A stretch of 64,000 bases of DNA from BD2-11 clade cluster bacterium bin43 (GTDB lineage Bacteria; Gemmatimonadota; Gemmatimonadetes; Longimicrobiales; Gaopeijiaceae), in NCBI GenBank assembly GCA_002238605.1, contig MPMR01000004.1:124001-188000 (forward strand), written 5' to 3'. Numbering within the stretch: position 1 is the first letter of the stretch; each line of letters starts with the position of its first letter. The notes under the pieces were generated by a model, which saw only the letters and a list, made by a program, of their open reading frames with translations, searched no databases and had not been told where the DNA came from. Below are positions 9,251 to 17,837 of the stretch, one piece after another. The position numbers were made by a program, and so were the translations under genes.

Positions 9251-10684
9251 ATGCACTTCATCACCGGGACACACATCCCCCGCCGTACCTTCCTGCGCGG
9301 CGCCGGCGCGACCGTCGCCCTGCCCTTCCTGGATGCCATGATCCCCGCGGGGGGCGTCTGGTCACGGCGCGCGGCGGCCGAGCCCGCCACCCGGCTGGTG
9401 GCCATCGAGATGGTGCACGGAGCCGCGGGCTGCAACGAGTGGGGCGCCACCCAGTACCTGTGGTCCCCCGAGGCGACGGGCCGCAACTTCGACCTCTCCC
9501 CCAGTTCGCTGCTTCCGCTCGAGCCCTACCGCGACCGTCTCACCATCATCAGCAACACCGACGTGCGGATGGCCGAGGCGAGAATGCCCCACGAGATCGG
9601 CGGCGACCACTTCCGCTCGAGCGCCGTCTTCCTCACACAGGCCCATCCCAGGCAGACACGGGGCTCAGACGTGTTCGCCGGCACCTCCATGGACCAGGTG
9701 CACGCGCAGCGCTTCGGGCAGGATACGCCGATCCCTTCGATGCAGCTCTGCATCGAGAACGTGGACCAGTCGGGAGGCTGCGCGTACGGCTACTCGTGCG
9801 TCTATACCGACACCATCAGCTGGGCCTCGTCGACCGAGCCGCTCCCGATGATCCGCGACCCGCGGGTGGCGTTCGAGATGCTCTTCGGCGCCGGAGGCAC
9901 GCCCGAGGAGCGCGCCGCGCGCAGGCGCACGGACGGGAGCATTCTCGACTGGATCGCCGGCGAGGTCGCGTATCTCAGACGAGCGCTGGCGCAGGACGAC
10001 CAGCAGCGGCTCGACCGCTATCTGGAGAACGTCCGCGAGCTGGAGCGGAGAATCGAGGGCATCGAGAACCGCAACACCAGCGGGGAGGCGCGCGAGCTGC
10101 CGGAAGCGCCGGCCGGAGTCCCGGACTCCTTCACCGAGCACATGCAGCTCATGTTCGACATCCAGGTTCTGGCCTTCGCGTCGGACGTCACGCGCGTATT
10201 CTCGTTCAAGACGGGAAGGGACGCGTCGTCGCGGGTCTATACCGAGAGCGGCATCGACAAGGCCTTTCACCCGGCCTCGCATCACGGAGGCAACGAGGAG
10301 GCGATTCTGGACTTCGCCCGCATCAACACCTTCCAGGCGGGGCAGCTCCCGTATCTCCTCAGGAAGCTGGATGAGACGATGGAGGGCGACGCCAGCCTGC
10401 TCGACAAGACGATGATCGTATACGGCTCGCCGATGGCGGACGGGAACCTGCACAACCATCGCCGCTGTCCGCTCATCGTGCTGGGCGGCGCGAACGGGCG
10501 CCATGAAGGCGGGCTGCACCTGAAGGCTCCCGACGGCACCCCGATGGCCAACGTGATGTTGAGCATGTTGCACGCCCTGGGGCACGACGACAGGGACAGC
10601 TTCGGCGACAGCACGGGCGAGTTCCGGTTGAGCCCGCCCGCGGTCGCCGTCGAGGCTTCGAGCCCCTCCGGCGGAGGCCGGTAA
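9251..10684 (+). CDS. DUF1552 family protein, Tat-exported (cassette copy 2)
   Basis: Paralogue of 3390-4817. Twin-arginine signal PRRTFLRGAGATVALPFLD, then the DUF1552 body with the HPASHH version of the HxxSHH hallmark about 100 residues before the end of the conserved region. ATG at 9251 lies behind GAGGAGAG; a GTG two codons earlier (9245) is possible. The last base of the TAA stop is the first base of the next gene's ATG (TAATG at 10682-10686), so the ankyrin protein is probably made by coupled translation. This argues for matched amounts of the two proteins. Substrate unknown; I infer an extracytoplasmic hydrolase or oxidoreductase. Confidence 0.93.
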   Translation: MHFITGTHIPRRTFLRGAGATVALPFLDAMIPAGGVWSRRAAAEPATRLVAIEMVHGAAGCNEWGATQYLWSPEATGRNFDLSPSSLLPLEPYRDRLTIISNTDVRMAEARMPHEIGGDHFRSSAVFLTQAHPRQTRGSDVFAGTSMDQVHAQRFGQDTPIPSMQLCIENVDQSGGCAYGYSCVYTDTISWASSTEPLPMIRDPRVAFEMLFGAGGTPEERAARRRTDGSILDWIAGEVAYLRRALAQDDQQRLDRYLENVRELERRIEGIENRNTSGEARELPEAPAGVPDSFTEHMQLMFDIQVLAFASDVTRVFSFKTGRDASSRVYTESGIDKAFHPASHHGGNEEAILDFARINTFQAGQLPYLLRKLDETMEGDASLLDKTMIVYGSPMADGNLHNHRRCPLIVLGGANGRHEGGLHLKAPDGTPMANVMLSMLHALGHDDRDSFGDSTGEFRLSPPAVAVEASSPSGGGR

Positions 10685-12552
10685 TGCGCGCACCGCGGAT
10701 GGCGACGCCGCGGAGGCGGGGATGCCCACTGGGAGCGGGGTTTGCCGGACAGGCGCGGCCGCCCATCGTTCCGGGGGTGCCCCGGCGGAGGCGGGGGTTC
10801 CGGCTGAGCGCGGGAGCTGTCGCGCTTCTGCTCTGGGCCGCGCCGCCCGCGGACTCGCCGGTGGCGGACGCGGCGATGCGGGGAGACGCGGAGGCGGTCG
10901 TTGCCCTGATCGGCCAGGGCGCGGACGTGAACGTCCCCCAGGGCGACGGCATGACCGCGCTGCACTGGGCCGCCGAACGGGCGGACGCCGCACTTGTCCG
11001 GACGCTGCTGGACGCGGGGGCTGACGTGACCGCCGTCACGCGCATCGGCGACTACTCTCCCCTGCACCTCGCGGGCAAGGCGGGGAGCGGCGACGCCGTG
11101 AAGGCGCTGCTGGAGGCGGGGAGTGACCCGCATGCGGTGACCGCGACCGGCGCGGTGACGGCCATGCATTTCGCCGCCGGAGCCGGGAGCGCCGACGCCA
11201 TCGCTACCCTGGCCCGCCACGGCGCGGCAGTCGACGCCCGCGAAGCGGACCGGGGACAGACGCCGCTCATGTTCGCCGCGGCCAACGACCGGATGGACGC
11301 GTTGCAGGCCCTGCTGGCGCTGGGAGCCGACCTGACCCTCCGCACCCGGGTGGTGGACATCGTGGACCTCGCCGCCATCGACCGCGAGGCGGGAGAGGCG
11401 CGGGACGCCGTACTGGAAGAGTTCCGGGCGCAGGCGGAGGACCCGCGCTCCTGGCGGCCCACGCCGGAGCAGGTGCAGGCCGCAGTGCGGGCGGGCCACG
11501 AGGTGCAGGCTTCGCGCACCCGGGCCCTGGCCGACCAGGAAGAGCCGGAGGCGGCCCCGGACGCCTTCCCGGGATACACGGGCCTGGTGGGCCGCCAGGG
11601 CGGGATGACCGCGCTCCTGCACGCGGTGCGCGAAGGACACGCCGAGACCGCGCTGGCACTCCTCGACGCCGGCGCGGACATCAACGGCGTGAGCGGCGGC
11701 GACCATACCGGTCCGCTGCTCATGGCGACCATCAATGGCCACTTCGACTTGGCCATGACCCTGCTCGGCCGCGGGGCCGATCCGCGCACCGCCAGCGACG
11801 CCGGCGCGACGCCCCTCTACGCCACCATCAACGCCTACTGGGTGCCGAAGTCGCGCTATCCCCAGCAGCAGGCCTACCAGCAGCAGCATACCACCTACCT
11901 GGAGCTGATGGAGGCCCTCCTCGAAGCCGGCGCCGACCCCAACGCGCGCCTGACCCGCCACCTGTGGTACATGTCCTATACCTTCGACCTTCTGCGGGTG
12001 GACACCCAAGGCGCCACGCCCTTCTGGCGAGCCGCCTACGGGACCGACGTGGAGGCGATGAAGCTGCTTGTGGCGAACGGCGCCGATCCGTCGATTCCGA
12101 CCATGAAGCCGCCCGAGCGACGCAGGGGCGGCGCGGACGCCGAGGACCCTTCTGGGCTACCGCCGGTGCCGGTGGGAGGGCCCGGAGTGTACCCGATTCA
12201 CGCCGCCTCGGGTGTTGGCTACGGAGAAGGCTACGCGGGCAACTCGCACCGGCACGCCCCGAACGGCTGGCTGCCCTCCGTCCGGTACCTGGTGGAGGAA
12301 CTCGGAGTCGACGTGAACGCCCGCGACCACAACGGCTACAACGCCCTGCATCACGCCGCCGCGAGAGGGGACGTGGAGCTGATCCGCTACTTGGCCGAGC
12401 GGGGAGCCGACGTGACGGCGGTCAGTCGCCGGGGACAGACCACCGCGGACATGGCGAACGGACCGGTGCAGCGCATCCAGCCCTTCCCCGAGGCGCTGGC
12501 CCTGCTGGAAAGCCTGGGCGCGCACAACAACGACAACTGCCTGTCGTGTTGA
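10684..12552 (+). CDS. Exported ankyrin-repeat protein ending in CxxC (cassette copy 2)
   Basis: 622 residues. A long basic N-terminus (about 40 residues with RRRRGFR) precedes a short hydrophobic core SAGAVALLLWAAP, so export is likely though the leader is unusually long. The first ankyrin unit uses the same opening as copy 1 (DSPVADAAMRGD, then DGMTALHWAAER). The acidic Glu/Lys linker of copy 1 is replaced here by a longer Arg/Glu/Gln-rich segment (about residues 240-290). The GGPGVYPIHAASGVGYG insertion, the last two repeats and the C-terminal NNDNCLSC are all kept. Translationally coupled to the DUF1552 gene before it. Confidence 0.9.
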   Translation: MRAPRMATPRRRGCPLGAGFAGQARPPIVPGVPRRRRGFRLSAGAVALLLWAAPPADSPVADAAMRGDAEAVVALIGQGADVNVPQGDGMTALHWAAERADAALVRTLLDAGADVTAVTRIGDYSPLHLAGKAGSGDAVKALLEAGSDPHAVTATGAVTAMHFAAGAGSADAIATLARHGAAVDAREADRGQTPLMFAAANDRMDALQALLALGADLTLRTRVVDIVDLAAIDREAGEARDAVLEEFRAQAEDPRSWRPTPEQVQAAVRAGHEVQASRTRALADQEEPEAAPDAFPGYTGLVGRQGGMTALLHAVREGHAETALALLDAGADINGVSGGDHTGPLLMATINGHFDLAMTLLGRGADPRTASDAGATPLYATINAYWVPKSRYPQQQAYQQQHTTYLELMEALLEAGADPNARLTRHLWYMSYTFDLLRVDTQGATPFWRAAYGTDVEAMKLLVANGADPSIPTMKPPERRRGGADAEDPSGLPPVPVGGPGVYPIHAASGVGYGEGYAGNSHRHAPNGWLPSVRYLVEELGVDVNARDHNGYNALHHAAARGDVELIRYLAERGADVTAVSRRGQTTADMANGPVQRIQPFPEALALLESLGAHNNDNCLSC

Positions 12553-14089
12553 GAGGGTCGCTGTCCTGAGAAGGCGGCGATGTCCTTCTGAAGGCGGCGA
12601 TGTCCTGCTGAGAAGGCGTCCGACGGTCGCCGCGGCGACCGGTCCTGGCTATCCGCCGGGCACCAGCAGGCGGATGACGGCCGTCCCGCTTGTTGAGCAA
12701 CAGCACCTGATCGTCGGGTCCCGACCCGAAGCGCAGGTCTGCCCGGGTCGCGGCTTCGCGGCCCTGTGAGGCGTTCGTCTCCCGAATCACCTGAAGCAGC
12801 GTCTTCGCCTGACCGTCGTCGTTGAGCAGGACTCTCCGGATCGCCTCCTGACCCCCGTCCGGCAGCTCGTCGGCGCTGATGTAGAAGATCTCGCCGCTCG
12901 GGTTGTCGCCGAACAGGACGAGATCGGCGAGCTGAGGGATCGCCCCGGAGCGGTAGACGTGGACGCCGGTTGCGGCCGACTGCCGCTGCAGCAACGGATC
13001 CAGCTGGCCATACTCCGCGACGGGATACCGGAACGCCGGGTCGCCGCGCCGATTCTCGAGACGGACCTCGGAGCGGCTCACGAACCTGAAGCTGCCCTCC
13101 CAGGCGTTCCAGCCCAGGTTGTCGCCCGCTTCCACCACGCTCAGCTCCTCAACGATGTTCTGGCCGATGTCGGCCATGAACATCCTGCCGGTCTCGGGAT
13201 CCCAGGCGAAGCGCTGGGGATTGCGGGCGCCGTACGCGTAGATCTCGCCCAGCGCCTCGTCGGATCCGTCGCCGGCGAAGGGGTTGTCGGCGGGGATCCC
13301 GTACTGGCCGTTGGCGCTGTTCGACCCCAGTGGATCGATCCGGAGGATCTTTCCGAACGCCGAGCCGAGATCCTGCGAGAGGTTCAACGGGTCGCCGCCG
13401 CTCCCCCCGTCCGCCGAACCCACGTAGAGCATCCCGAAGTCGGCGTCACCGGGTGAAGCGGTCGGGTTGAAGGCCAACTGCCCGCCGTTGTGGTTGCCGA
13501 AGGGCTGCTGCTGCCGAAGGAGTTCGCGGGGCGCACCGCCGTCGTAGGTGGCCGCCCCGGGGTCGCGCGCGATCCATCCGTGCAGGACCGTGTCGTGGGC
13601 GTCGTTGCCGCCTGCCGGGGTGAAGTCGGGTGGCGGATCGGTATTGTCGGTATCGGTCCAGGTGTAGAACCGGCCGAATCCCGGGCTTCCCGGCTCTCCG
13701 AACTGCGGATGGAAGGCGAAGCTCTGGAATCCCCTCTCGCTGCCGCGCGAGTGGACGCCGATCCCCCACCGCGGATCGTTGATGTCCAGGTATTCCCTCA
13801 CCGCCCGGCCGCTGTAGCTGACGGTGTAGAGCGGGCCCCGCATGTCGTTCACGAACATGCGGCCCGTGCCCGGCTCATCGACGAGGAGCATCATCCTGGC
13901 GGGTGCCCCGTCGACATCGGGCAGCCGCGCGAACTCGACGAAGTCCACCACGATTACACCGTCGGATGCCTCGATGGGGCGCGGGAATGGGTCGTTGGTA
14001 CCCTGGGCTGCCGCCGGCGCGGGCGCGAGCGCTGCTGCGACGGGCGCGGCAACGAGCGCCGCCGCGACCACCCGGCCGAGCAGGCTCAT
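12422..14089 (-). CDS. PQQ-type glucose/sorbosone dehydrogenase family protein, C-terminal frameshift
   Basis: A signal peptide (MSLLGRVVAAALVAAP, cleavage near PAAAQ) leads a six-bladed propeller of the GSDH family, which oxidises sugars with PQQ in the periplasm. Family-like segments include GRMFVNDMRGPLYTV, QSFAFHPQFG, GKILRIDPLG, YAYGARNPQRFAWDPETG and ADIGQNIVEEL. The start at 14089 has AGGGG upstream. The recognisable protein ends at LLLNKRDG (about 12680). The literal frame then runs 85 more residues of Arg/Pro-rich sequence to 12422, overlapping the ankyrin gene on the other strand. Skipping one base near 12679-12682 gives VIRLLVPGG and a TAG at 12649, a normal family ending. I therefore think the true end is 12649, through mutation or sequence error. 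Confidence 0.82.
   Translation of the reverse strand: MSLLGRVVAAALVAAPVAAALAPAPAAAQGTNDPFPRPIEASDGVIVVDFVEFARLPDVDGAPARMMLLVDEPGTGRMFVNDMRGPLYTVSYSGRAVREYLDINDPRWGIGVHSRGSERGFQSFAFHPQFGEPGSPGFGRFYTWTDTDNTDPPPDFTPAGGNDAHDTVLHGWIARDPGAATYDGGAPRELLRQQQPFGNHNGGQLAFNPTASPGDADFGMLYVGSADGGSGGDPLNLSQDLGSAFGKILRIDPLGSNSANGQYGIPADNPFAGDGSDEALGEIYAYGARNPQRFAWDPETGRMFMADIGQNIVEELSVVEAGDNLGWNAWEGSFRFVSRSEVRLENRRGDPAFRYPVAEYGQLDPLLQRQSAATGVHVYRSGAIPQLADLVLFGDNPSGEIFYISADELPDGGQEAIRRVLLNDDGQAKTLLQVIRETNASQGREAATRADLRFGSGPDDQVLLLNKRDGRHPPAGARRIARTGRRGDRRTPSQQDIAAFRRTSPPSQDSDPLNTTGSCRCCARPGFPAGPAPRGRAGCAAPVRSPCPRWSVPGD
12562..12620. repeat. Three ~20-bp imperfect tandem repeats
   Basis: Just after the second ankyrin gene, the units at 12562-12580, 12581-12600 and 12601-12620 all begin TGTCCT and share a GAAGGCG core; the first two share AAGGCGGCGA. 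They lie between two convergent genes, inside the frameshifted tail of the dehydrogenase reading frame on the other strand. They could be slippage products or part of a transcript end. Confidence 0.6.
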
Positions 14090-14150
14090 GCCCCTGTTAT
14101 TGCGATCCTTCGGGACAGCCCTTCGATGCACAATGATGCCTCTGACGACG

Positions 14151-14531
14151 TCAGGCCCCGCCCCTCTCCTCGAGGATCCGCTCGAACTCTTCGCGGCGGG
14201 CCTGGTCGAGGCTGACCTCGAGGGTGAAGAGCTGGTATTCTTCCTGGGACATCCCGTGGGTCTCGTAGATCTCGGCGAGCCTCCGGTCCATCTCGGAGCG
14301 CAGTTCCTCCTTGCCGGGATCGTCGTGGACCACCGCGATGGCCTGGTTGAACTCCTCGCGGGCGTCAACAACCTCGATGTGGACCTGCACGAAGAGCATG
14401 AACCGCTCGTCGCTCGTGCCTGCCGCCGGTGCCTCCTCCTGCTGGCCGTGGAGGGCTGCGGGTCCGATGGTGAACAGAGAGGCAAGCGCCAGCAGACCGC
14501 CCGGAACCGTGAGTCTCGGGGCCTTTCTCAT
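14151..14531 (-). CDS. Secreted DUF4168-like protein
   Basis: 126 residues: signal peptide (TVPGGLLALASLFTIGPAALHGQ) then a compact, highly charged helical domain (FVQVHIEVVDAREEFNQA; EMDRRLAEIYETHGMSQEEY). The spacing and the late 'GMSQEEYQ' turn resemble DUF4168 proteins, a small periplasmic helical family of unknown role. The match is by pattern only. ATG at 14531 with GGAAGGAG about 10 bases before it. It ends 61 bases before the dehydrogenase start, so the two are probably one leftward operon. Confidence 0.65.
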   Translation of the reverse strand: MRKAPRLTVPGGLLALASLFTIGPAALHGQQEEAPAAGTSDERFMLFVQVHIEVVDAREEFNQAIAVVHDDPGKEELRSEMDRRLAEIYETHGMSQEEYQLFTLEVSLDQARREEFERILEERGGA

Positions 14532-14767
14532 CGCAGATACGCTCCTTCCAGCTACGCCTTGTCCAGGCACGGATACATGTCGACCGGGGTACGACGGCCA
14601 AGGCTCGGGACGCCCTGCCGACGCGACCAACGTTCTATATTATCTCCTCCGGACACGTCCGGAAACAAGCCCCGGTTGCGTGGACTGCGGCGGATGATGA
14701 TCTTGGGCCGGACCGTTCCTTGCAGGAACGGCGGCATTGGCGATGGCGCCGTTATGGGAGTGAGGCG

Positions 14768-15019
14768 ATGCCCGTCTACGAATACGTATGCAACGATTGC
14801 GCGCGGCAGTTCGAGGTGTTGCTGTTGAGGAAGGACACGGCGGCCTGTCCCTCATGCGAAGGCGTCGACCTGAAGCGGATGCTCTCCGCACCCAGGGTCA
14901 AGTCCTCAACGACGCGGGAGCTGGCAATGCGCGCCGCGAAGAAGCGTGACCGGGCCCAGGCGTGGGAACGGGTGAACGAACAGCGCAAGTACGAGGAGAG
15001 TCACGACCGGCACGGCTGA
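14768..15019 (+). CDS. FmdB-type zinc ribbon protein
   Basis: 83-residue cytoplasmic protein starting MPVYEYVCNDCARQFEV, the typical opening of FmdB family putative regulatory zinc ribbons. Two CxxC pairs (CNDC and CPSC, 24 residues apart between first cysteines) would bind one zinc. The C-terminal half is a basic/acidic helix (ELAMRAAKKRDRAQAWERV) common in this family. The ATG at 14768 follows GAGTGAGG. Role unknown; regulation or nucleic acid binding has been proposed for the family. Confidence 0.85.
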   Translation: MPVYEYVCNDCARQFEVLLLRKDTAACPSCEGVDLKRMLSAPRVKSSTTRELAMRAAKKRDRAQAWERVNEQRKYEESHDRHG

Positions 15020-15085
15020 GCCTGCCCGGTCCGGGGCTCGGCCGAGGGCCCCACGAACGTTACCGTGAACCGAAGAGGAGTAGAG

Positions 15086-15487
15086 ATGAGCGCGAATGGA
15101 AAATGGGGCCTGGTCGCCTTGGGCATCCTGGCGATGGCCGCTGCCGTCCCGGCCACCGAGTCCGGCATCCCGCAGGCTCTGCCGGACGGAGTGACCGAAG
15201 AGATGGTGGAAGAGGGCAGGACGCTCTTTGCGAGCGACGCTCTGTGCTTCACCTGCCACGCAACCGGAGAGGGAGTCCCGAACCTGGGACCCAACCTGAC
15301 CGACGACACCTGGCTCAACATCGAGGATCCTACTTCCTATGACCAGTTTGTGGAGCTGATCAACACCGGCGTCCCCGCGCCCAAGGAGCACATGATCCCC
15401 ATGGTGCCAAGGGCGGGCAGCCCCATCAACGACGAGCAGGTCAGGGCCGTCGCCGCCTTCGTCTGGACGCTGGCGAACGGAAGCTAG
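15086..15487 (+). CDS. Small exported monohaem cytochrome c
   Basis: 133 residues: signal peptide (GLVALGILAMAAAVPAT), haem c motif CFTCH at 54-58, and a likely axial Met in HMIPMVP. The class I cytochrome fold ends in VAAFVWTLANG. It should carry electrons in the periplasm. GAGGAG at 15075-15080 supports the ATG at 15086. It is clearly related to the lipoprotein cytochrome at 54417-54857 (shared PNLxDDxWLN and AAFxWxL). A strong hairpin follows 44 bases after the stop. Confidence 0.9.
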   Translation: MSANGKWGLVALGILAMAAAVPATESGIPQALPDGVTEEMVEEGRTLFASDALCFTCHATGEGVPNLGPNLTDDTWLNIEDPTSYDQFVELINTGVPAPKEHMIPMVPRAGSPINDEQVRAVAAFVWTLANGS

Positions 15488-15531
15488 ACCACGCTCCGCG
15501 GGTGCACACGCGACCCGCGCGAAGAAAAAAG

Positions 15532-15567
15532 GCCCGCCGCCTCTTCAACCTGGAAGGGGCGGCGGGC
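15532..15567. terminator. Bidirectional intrinsic terminator
   Basis: A 15-bp stem (5' arm GCCCGCCGCCTCTTC at 15532-15546, one G-T pair) closes a 6-base loop AACCTG. Read leftward it is followed by TTTTTT, a good terminator for the EF-hand gene at 15636-16289. Read rightward it is followed by only TTT, a weaker end for the cytochrome gene. The position between convergent genes fits a shared terminator. Confidence 0.85.
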
Positions 15568-15635
15568 TTTCCCTGTTGCCCGGCGCGTGACCTGCGTCAC
15601 CCGCTCGGGCGCGCTTCAGGCGGTGAGGGTCGCGG

Positions 15636-16289
15636 TCAGCCCCCCATGCCCTCGCCGCGCTTCATGAAGCCCATGTGGGCGCTGGCCTGCTCGAGGCCGC
15701 CCTCGCCCTCCTGCCAGCCTGTGCGGCCGTCACCATTGGCGTCCATCCCGGAGACGAGCTGGCCGGCTACTTCCGCCATCTCCTCGACCAGAGGCGCGGC
15801 GGCATCGGCGGACTCGGCTTCCTGGATCTGGGCAGCCAGTTCCAGAATGCGGTCCGCGCGCGCGACCGTGTTGTTGGCCGAGGTGGAGACGTGGTTCGCG
15901 TGCGTCCGGATGTTGTCCGTGGCGCCCTCGGAATCGGCAGCCATGGAGATGTGGCGGGCCGCTCCCGACGCAGCCGGCTTCACGCCGTAGCCCGCGCCGG
16001 GGCCGTTCTCGACCACGCTGGGATCGACGGCGTGCTGGACGTGGCCGGTGTGACGCTTCATGGCGTCGAGGTCGGCCAGGTCACGGGCCGCCAGGCCGGC
16101 GTGCATGGCCGCAACCTCGGCCTCGGCCATGGCGGTGGGGAGCAGTCCCATCCCGTCGGGTGTGCCGCGGAAGCCGTCCGCGACGTGTCCCATGTGAGCG
16201 TGGGCGGGGCTGTCCTGGGCGGCCGCGGTCGTGGCGAAGCCGACCACGGCGAGCGCCATCAGGGCGATGGTGAATGAACGTGCGTGCAT
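15636..16289 (-). CDS. Secreted His-rich protein with one EF-hand loop
   Basis: 217 residues, start at 16289 behind GGAGGT. Signal peptide MHARSFTIALMALAVVGF with cleavage near TAAAQ. The mature N-terminus is rich in His and Met (HAHMGHVADG). The middle is helical (AAMHAGLAARDLADLDAMKRHTGH; HANHVSTSANNTVARADRI). DANGDGRTGWQE near the C-terminus fits the 12-position EF-hand calcium loop. I do not recognise a named family. Calcium or transition-metal binding in the periplasm is an inference from composition. A terminator lies 70 bases past the stop. Confidence 0.75.
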   Translation of the reverse strand: MHARSFTIALMALAVVGFATTAAAQDSPAHAHMGHVADGFRGTPDGMGLLPTAMAEAEVAAMHAGLAARDLADLDAMKRHTGHVQHAVDPSVVENGPGAGYGVKPAASGAARHISMAADSEGATDNIRTHANHVSTSANNTVARADRILELAAQIQEAESADAAAPLVEEMAEVAGQLVSGMDANGDGRTGWQEGEGGLEQASAHMGFMKRGEGMGG

Positions 16290-16470
16290 GGAGTACCTCC
16301 GTGAAGAATGAAGGGGAAGACCTTTCTGAGAGACCTGAGAACCATCCTGGAAGGCGGCTGTTTTGTCCGACGATCTCGTTCGCCGGAGACACCTGCAGGA
16401 AAACTGCGTGTCCCGGCGGTGACAGGCAAGCGAGGGGGATGAGCCTGTGTCCAACGCGGCGGCTCGAGTC

Positions 16471-17751
16471 TCAGACCGCACCCCATAGGCAGCTTACCGG
16501 CAATGCGTAGCGGCGACCGCCGAAGGACAGCATTCGTTCCCCGAGGTAGAAGAGGATCGAGGTCATCGTTCGCGTCTTGCCCGGGCCCACCGTGGCGAAC
16601 CAGTCGAGATGTCTGAAGTCCGCTCGACCCGCTGCAGAAGATGCCTTGACTTCGATGGCAACCAGGCGGTAGCCACTCTCCGCAAGGATATCGATCTCCC
16701 TTCCGCGCTGATCGCGCCAGTGGTGGAAGCGGAAGTCGTTTTCCTGATGGGGCGCTGCGCGGAGAATCTCCGAGAACACGAAGCTCTCCGCCAGGCCACC
16801 GAGCGCGGCGGGGTCGCCGTCGACGCCAAACGAGCGTGTTGTGAGGTGTCTGAGGGCCGCCGCTACGCCGGTGTCGGCAAAGTGATACTTGGCGTTTTTG
16901 ATCTCGCGGCGGGTTTCGCCCGATGTCCATGCACCGAGCTTGAAGACCAGCGACAGGCGCAGGAGCACGTCCAGGTATTGGTTGACCGTGCTTCGCCGCA
17001 CGCCGATCAGCGAGCATAGTTCCGCGATGTTGAGTTCGGAGGCGGTGCGGACGGCCAACTGGTCGATCAGGCGCCTCAGCGCGTCCGTCTTGCGGACCCG
17101 AACGATATCGGCGACATCGCGGTCCACGATGGTATGGACGTACTCGCGGTAGACGCGCTGCCGTTTCCGGCGTTGAAGGTTACGGATGTTGGGGTAACCG
17201 CCCCGCAGAATGAGATCGACGTAGGCCATCCGGTCGAGACGCTGCGGTGTCGGAAGCTCTCGCAGGTCAGGCGATCCGGAGACTGCCCAATCGAGGATGG
17301 TCGATGGACCGCGCGACATCGTCTCGGCCACGGTCAGAGGCCACAGCGTCAACGTCAGGAGGCGACCGGCGAGCGAGTCCGTGACGTGGGATGAAGTGAA
17401 GATGTTGGATGAACCGGTGATCACGAACTGCCCTGGGCGATCATCGAGGTCCACGATGCGCTTGATGGCCAGCGGCAGTTGGTGGGAACGTTGGGCTTCG
17501 TCGACGATGAGTGGAGCATCCTCAAGCTCGGCGCGCAGGGTTTTCAGTTCTTCCCAGGGATCGTTTTCGATTGCGTCAAGCGTGGTAGCGTCGTCGAGAG
17601 TGATGAATCTTCCGGTCTGCATGATGTCCCGAACGAGCGTTGTCTTTCCGACCTGGCGGGCGCCGATGATGCTCACCACGCGCGAGTAGGTCAGCGCGTC
17701 TTCCAACTCGACCCTGAGGTGCCGCGGCAGAATGCTGCGCTCGGAAGGCAT
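16471..17751 (-). CDS. AAA (AAA_14) ATPase with DUF4143 domain
   Basis: About 426 residues from the ATG at 17751 (an in-frame start 30 bases upstream at 17781 is also possible). N-terminal P-loop GARQVGKTT, Walker B-like PLIVDEAQ and sensor-like VITGSSN mark the AAA_14 domain. The C-terminal half has the DUF4143 pattern: IAELCSLIGVRRSTVNQYL (winged helix), KYHFADTGVAAAL, and a nuclease-like core DFRFHHWRDQRGREIDIL...VAIEVKAS, which resembles the PD-(D/E)xK fold (E/D and ExK). These genes are common, patchily distributed and of unknown role; some are suspected of defence or toxin-like functions. Upstream lies a 23-bp repeat array, which may be its control region. Confidence 0.88.
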   Translation of the reverse strand: MPSERSILPRHLRVELEDALTYSRVVSIIGARQVGKTTLVRDIMQTGRFITLDDATTLDAIENDPWEELKTLRAELEDAPLIVDEAQRSHQLPLAIKRIVDLDDRPGQFVITGSSNIFTSSHVTDSLAGRLLTLTLWPLTVAETMSRGPSTILDWAVSGSPDLRELPTPQRLDRMAYVDLILRGGYPNIRNLQRRKRQRVYREYVHTIVDRDVADIVRVRKTDALRRLIDQLAVRTASELNIAELCSLIGVRRSTVNQYLDVLLRLSLVFKLGAWTSGETRREIKNAKYHFADTGVAAALRHLTTRSFGVDGDPAALGGLAESFVFSEILRAAPHQENDFRFHHWRDQRGREIDILAESGYRLVAIEVKASSAAGRADFRHLDWFATVGPGKTRTMTSILFYLGERMLSFGGRRYALPVSCLWGAV

Positions 17752-17837
17752 GAAACCCGGAGTGGCTAGCGCGAGGAACACCGCAGTCCTGGCAGGAATG
17801 CGGATCGGGATTCGGTAAGGATCATATCGGAGGTCCG

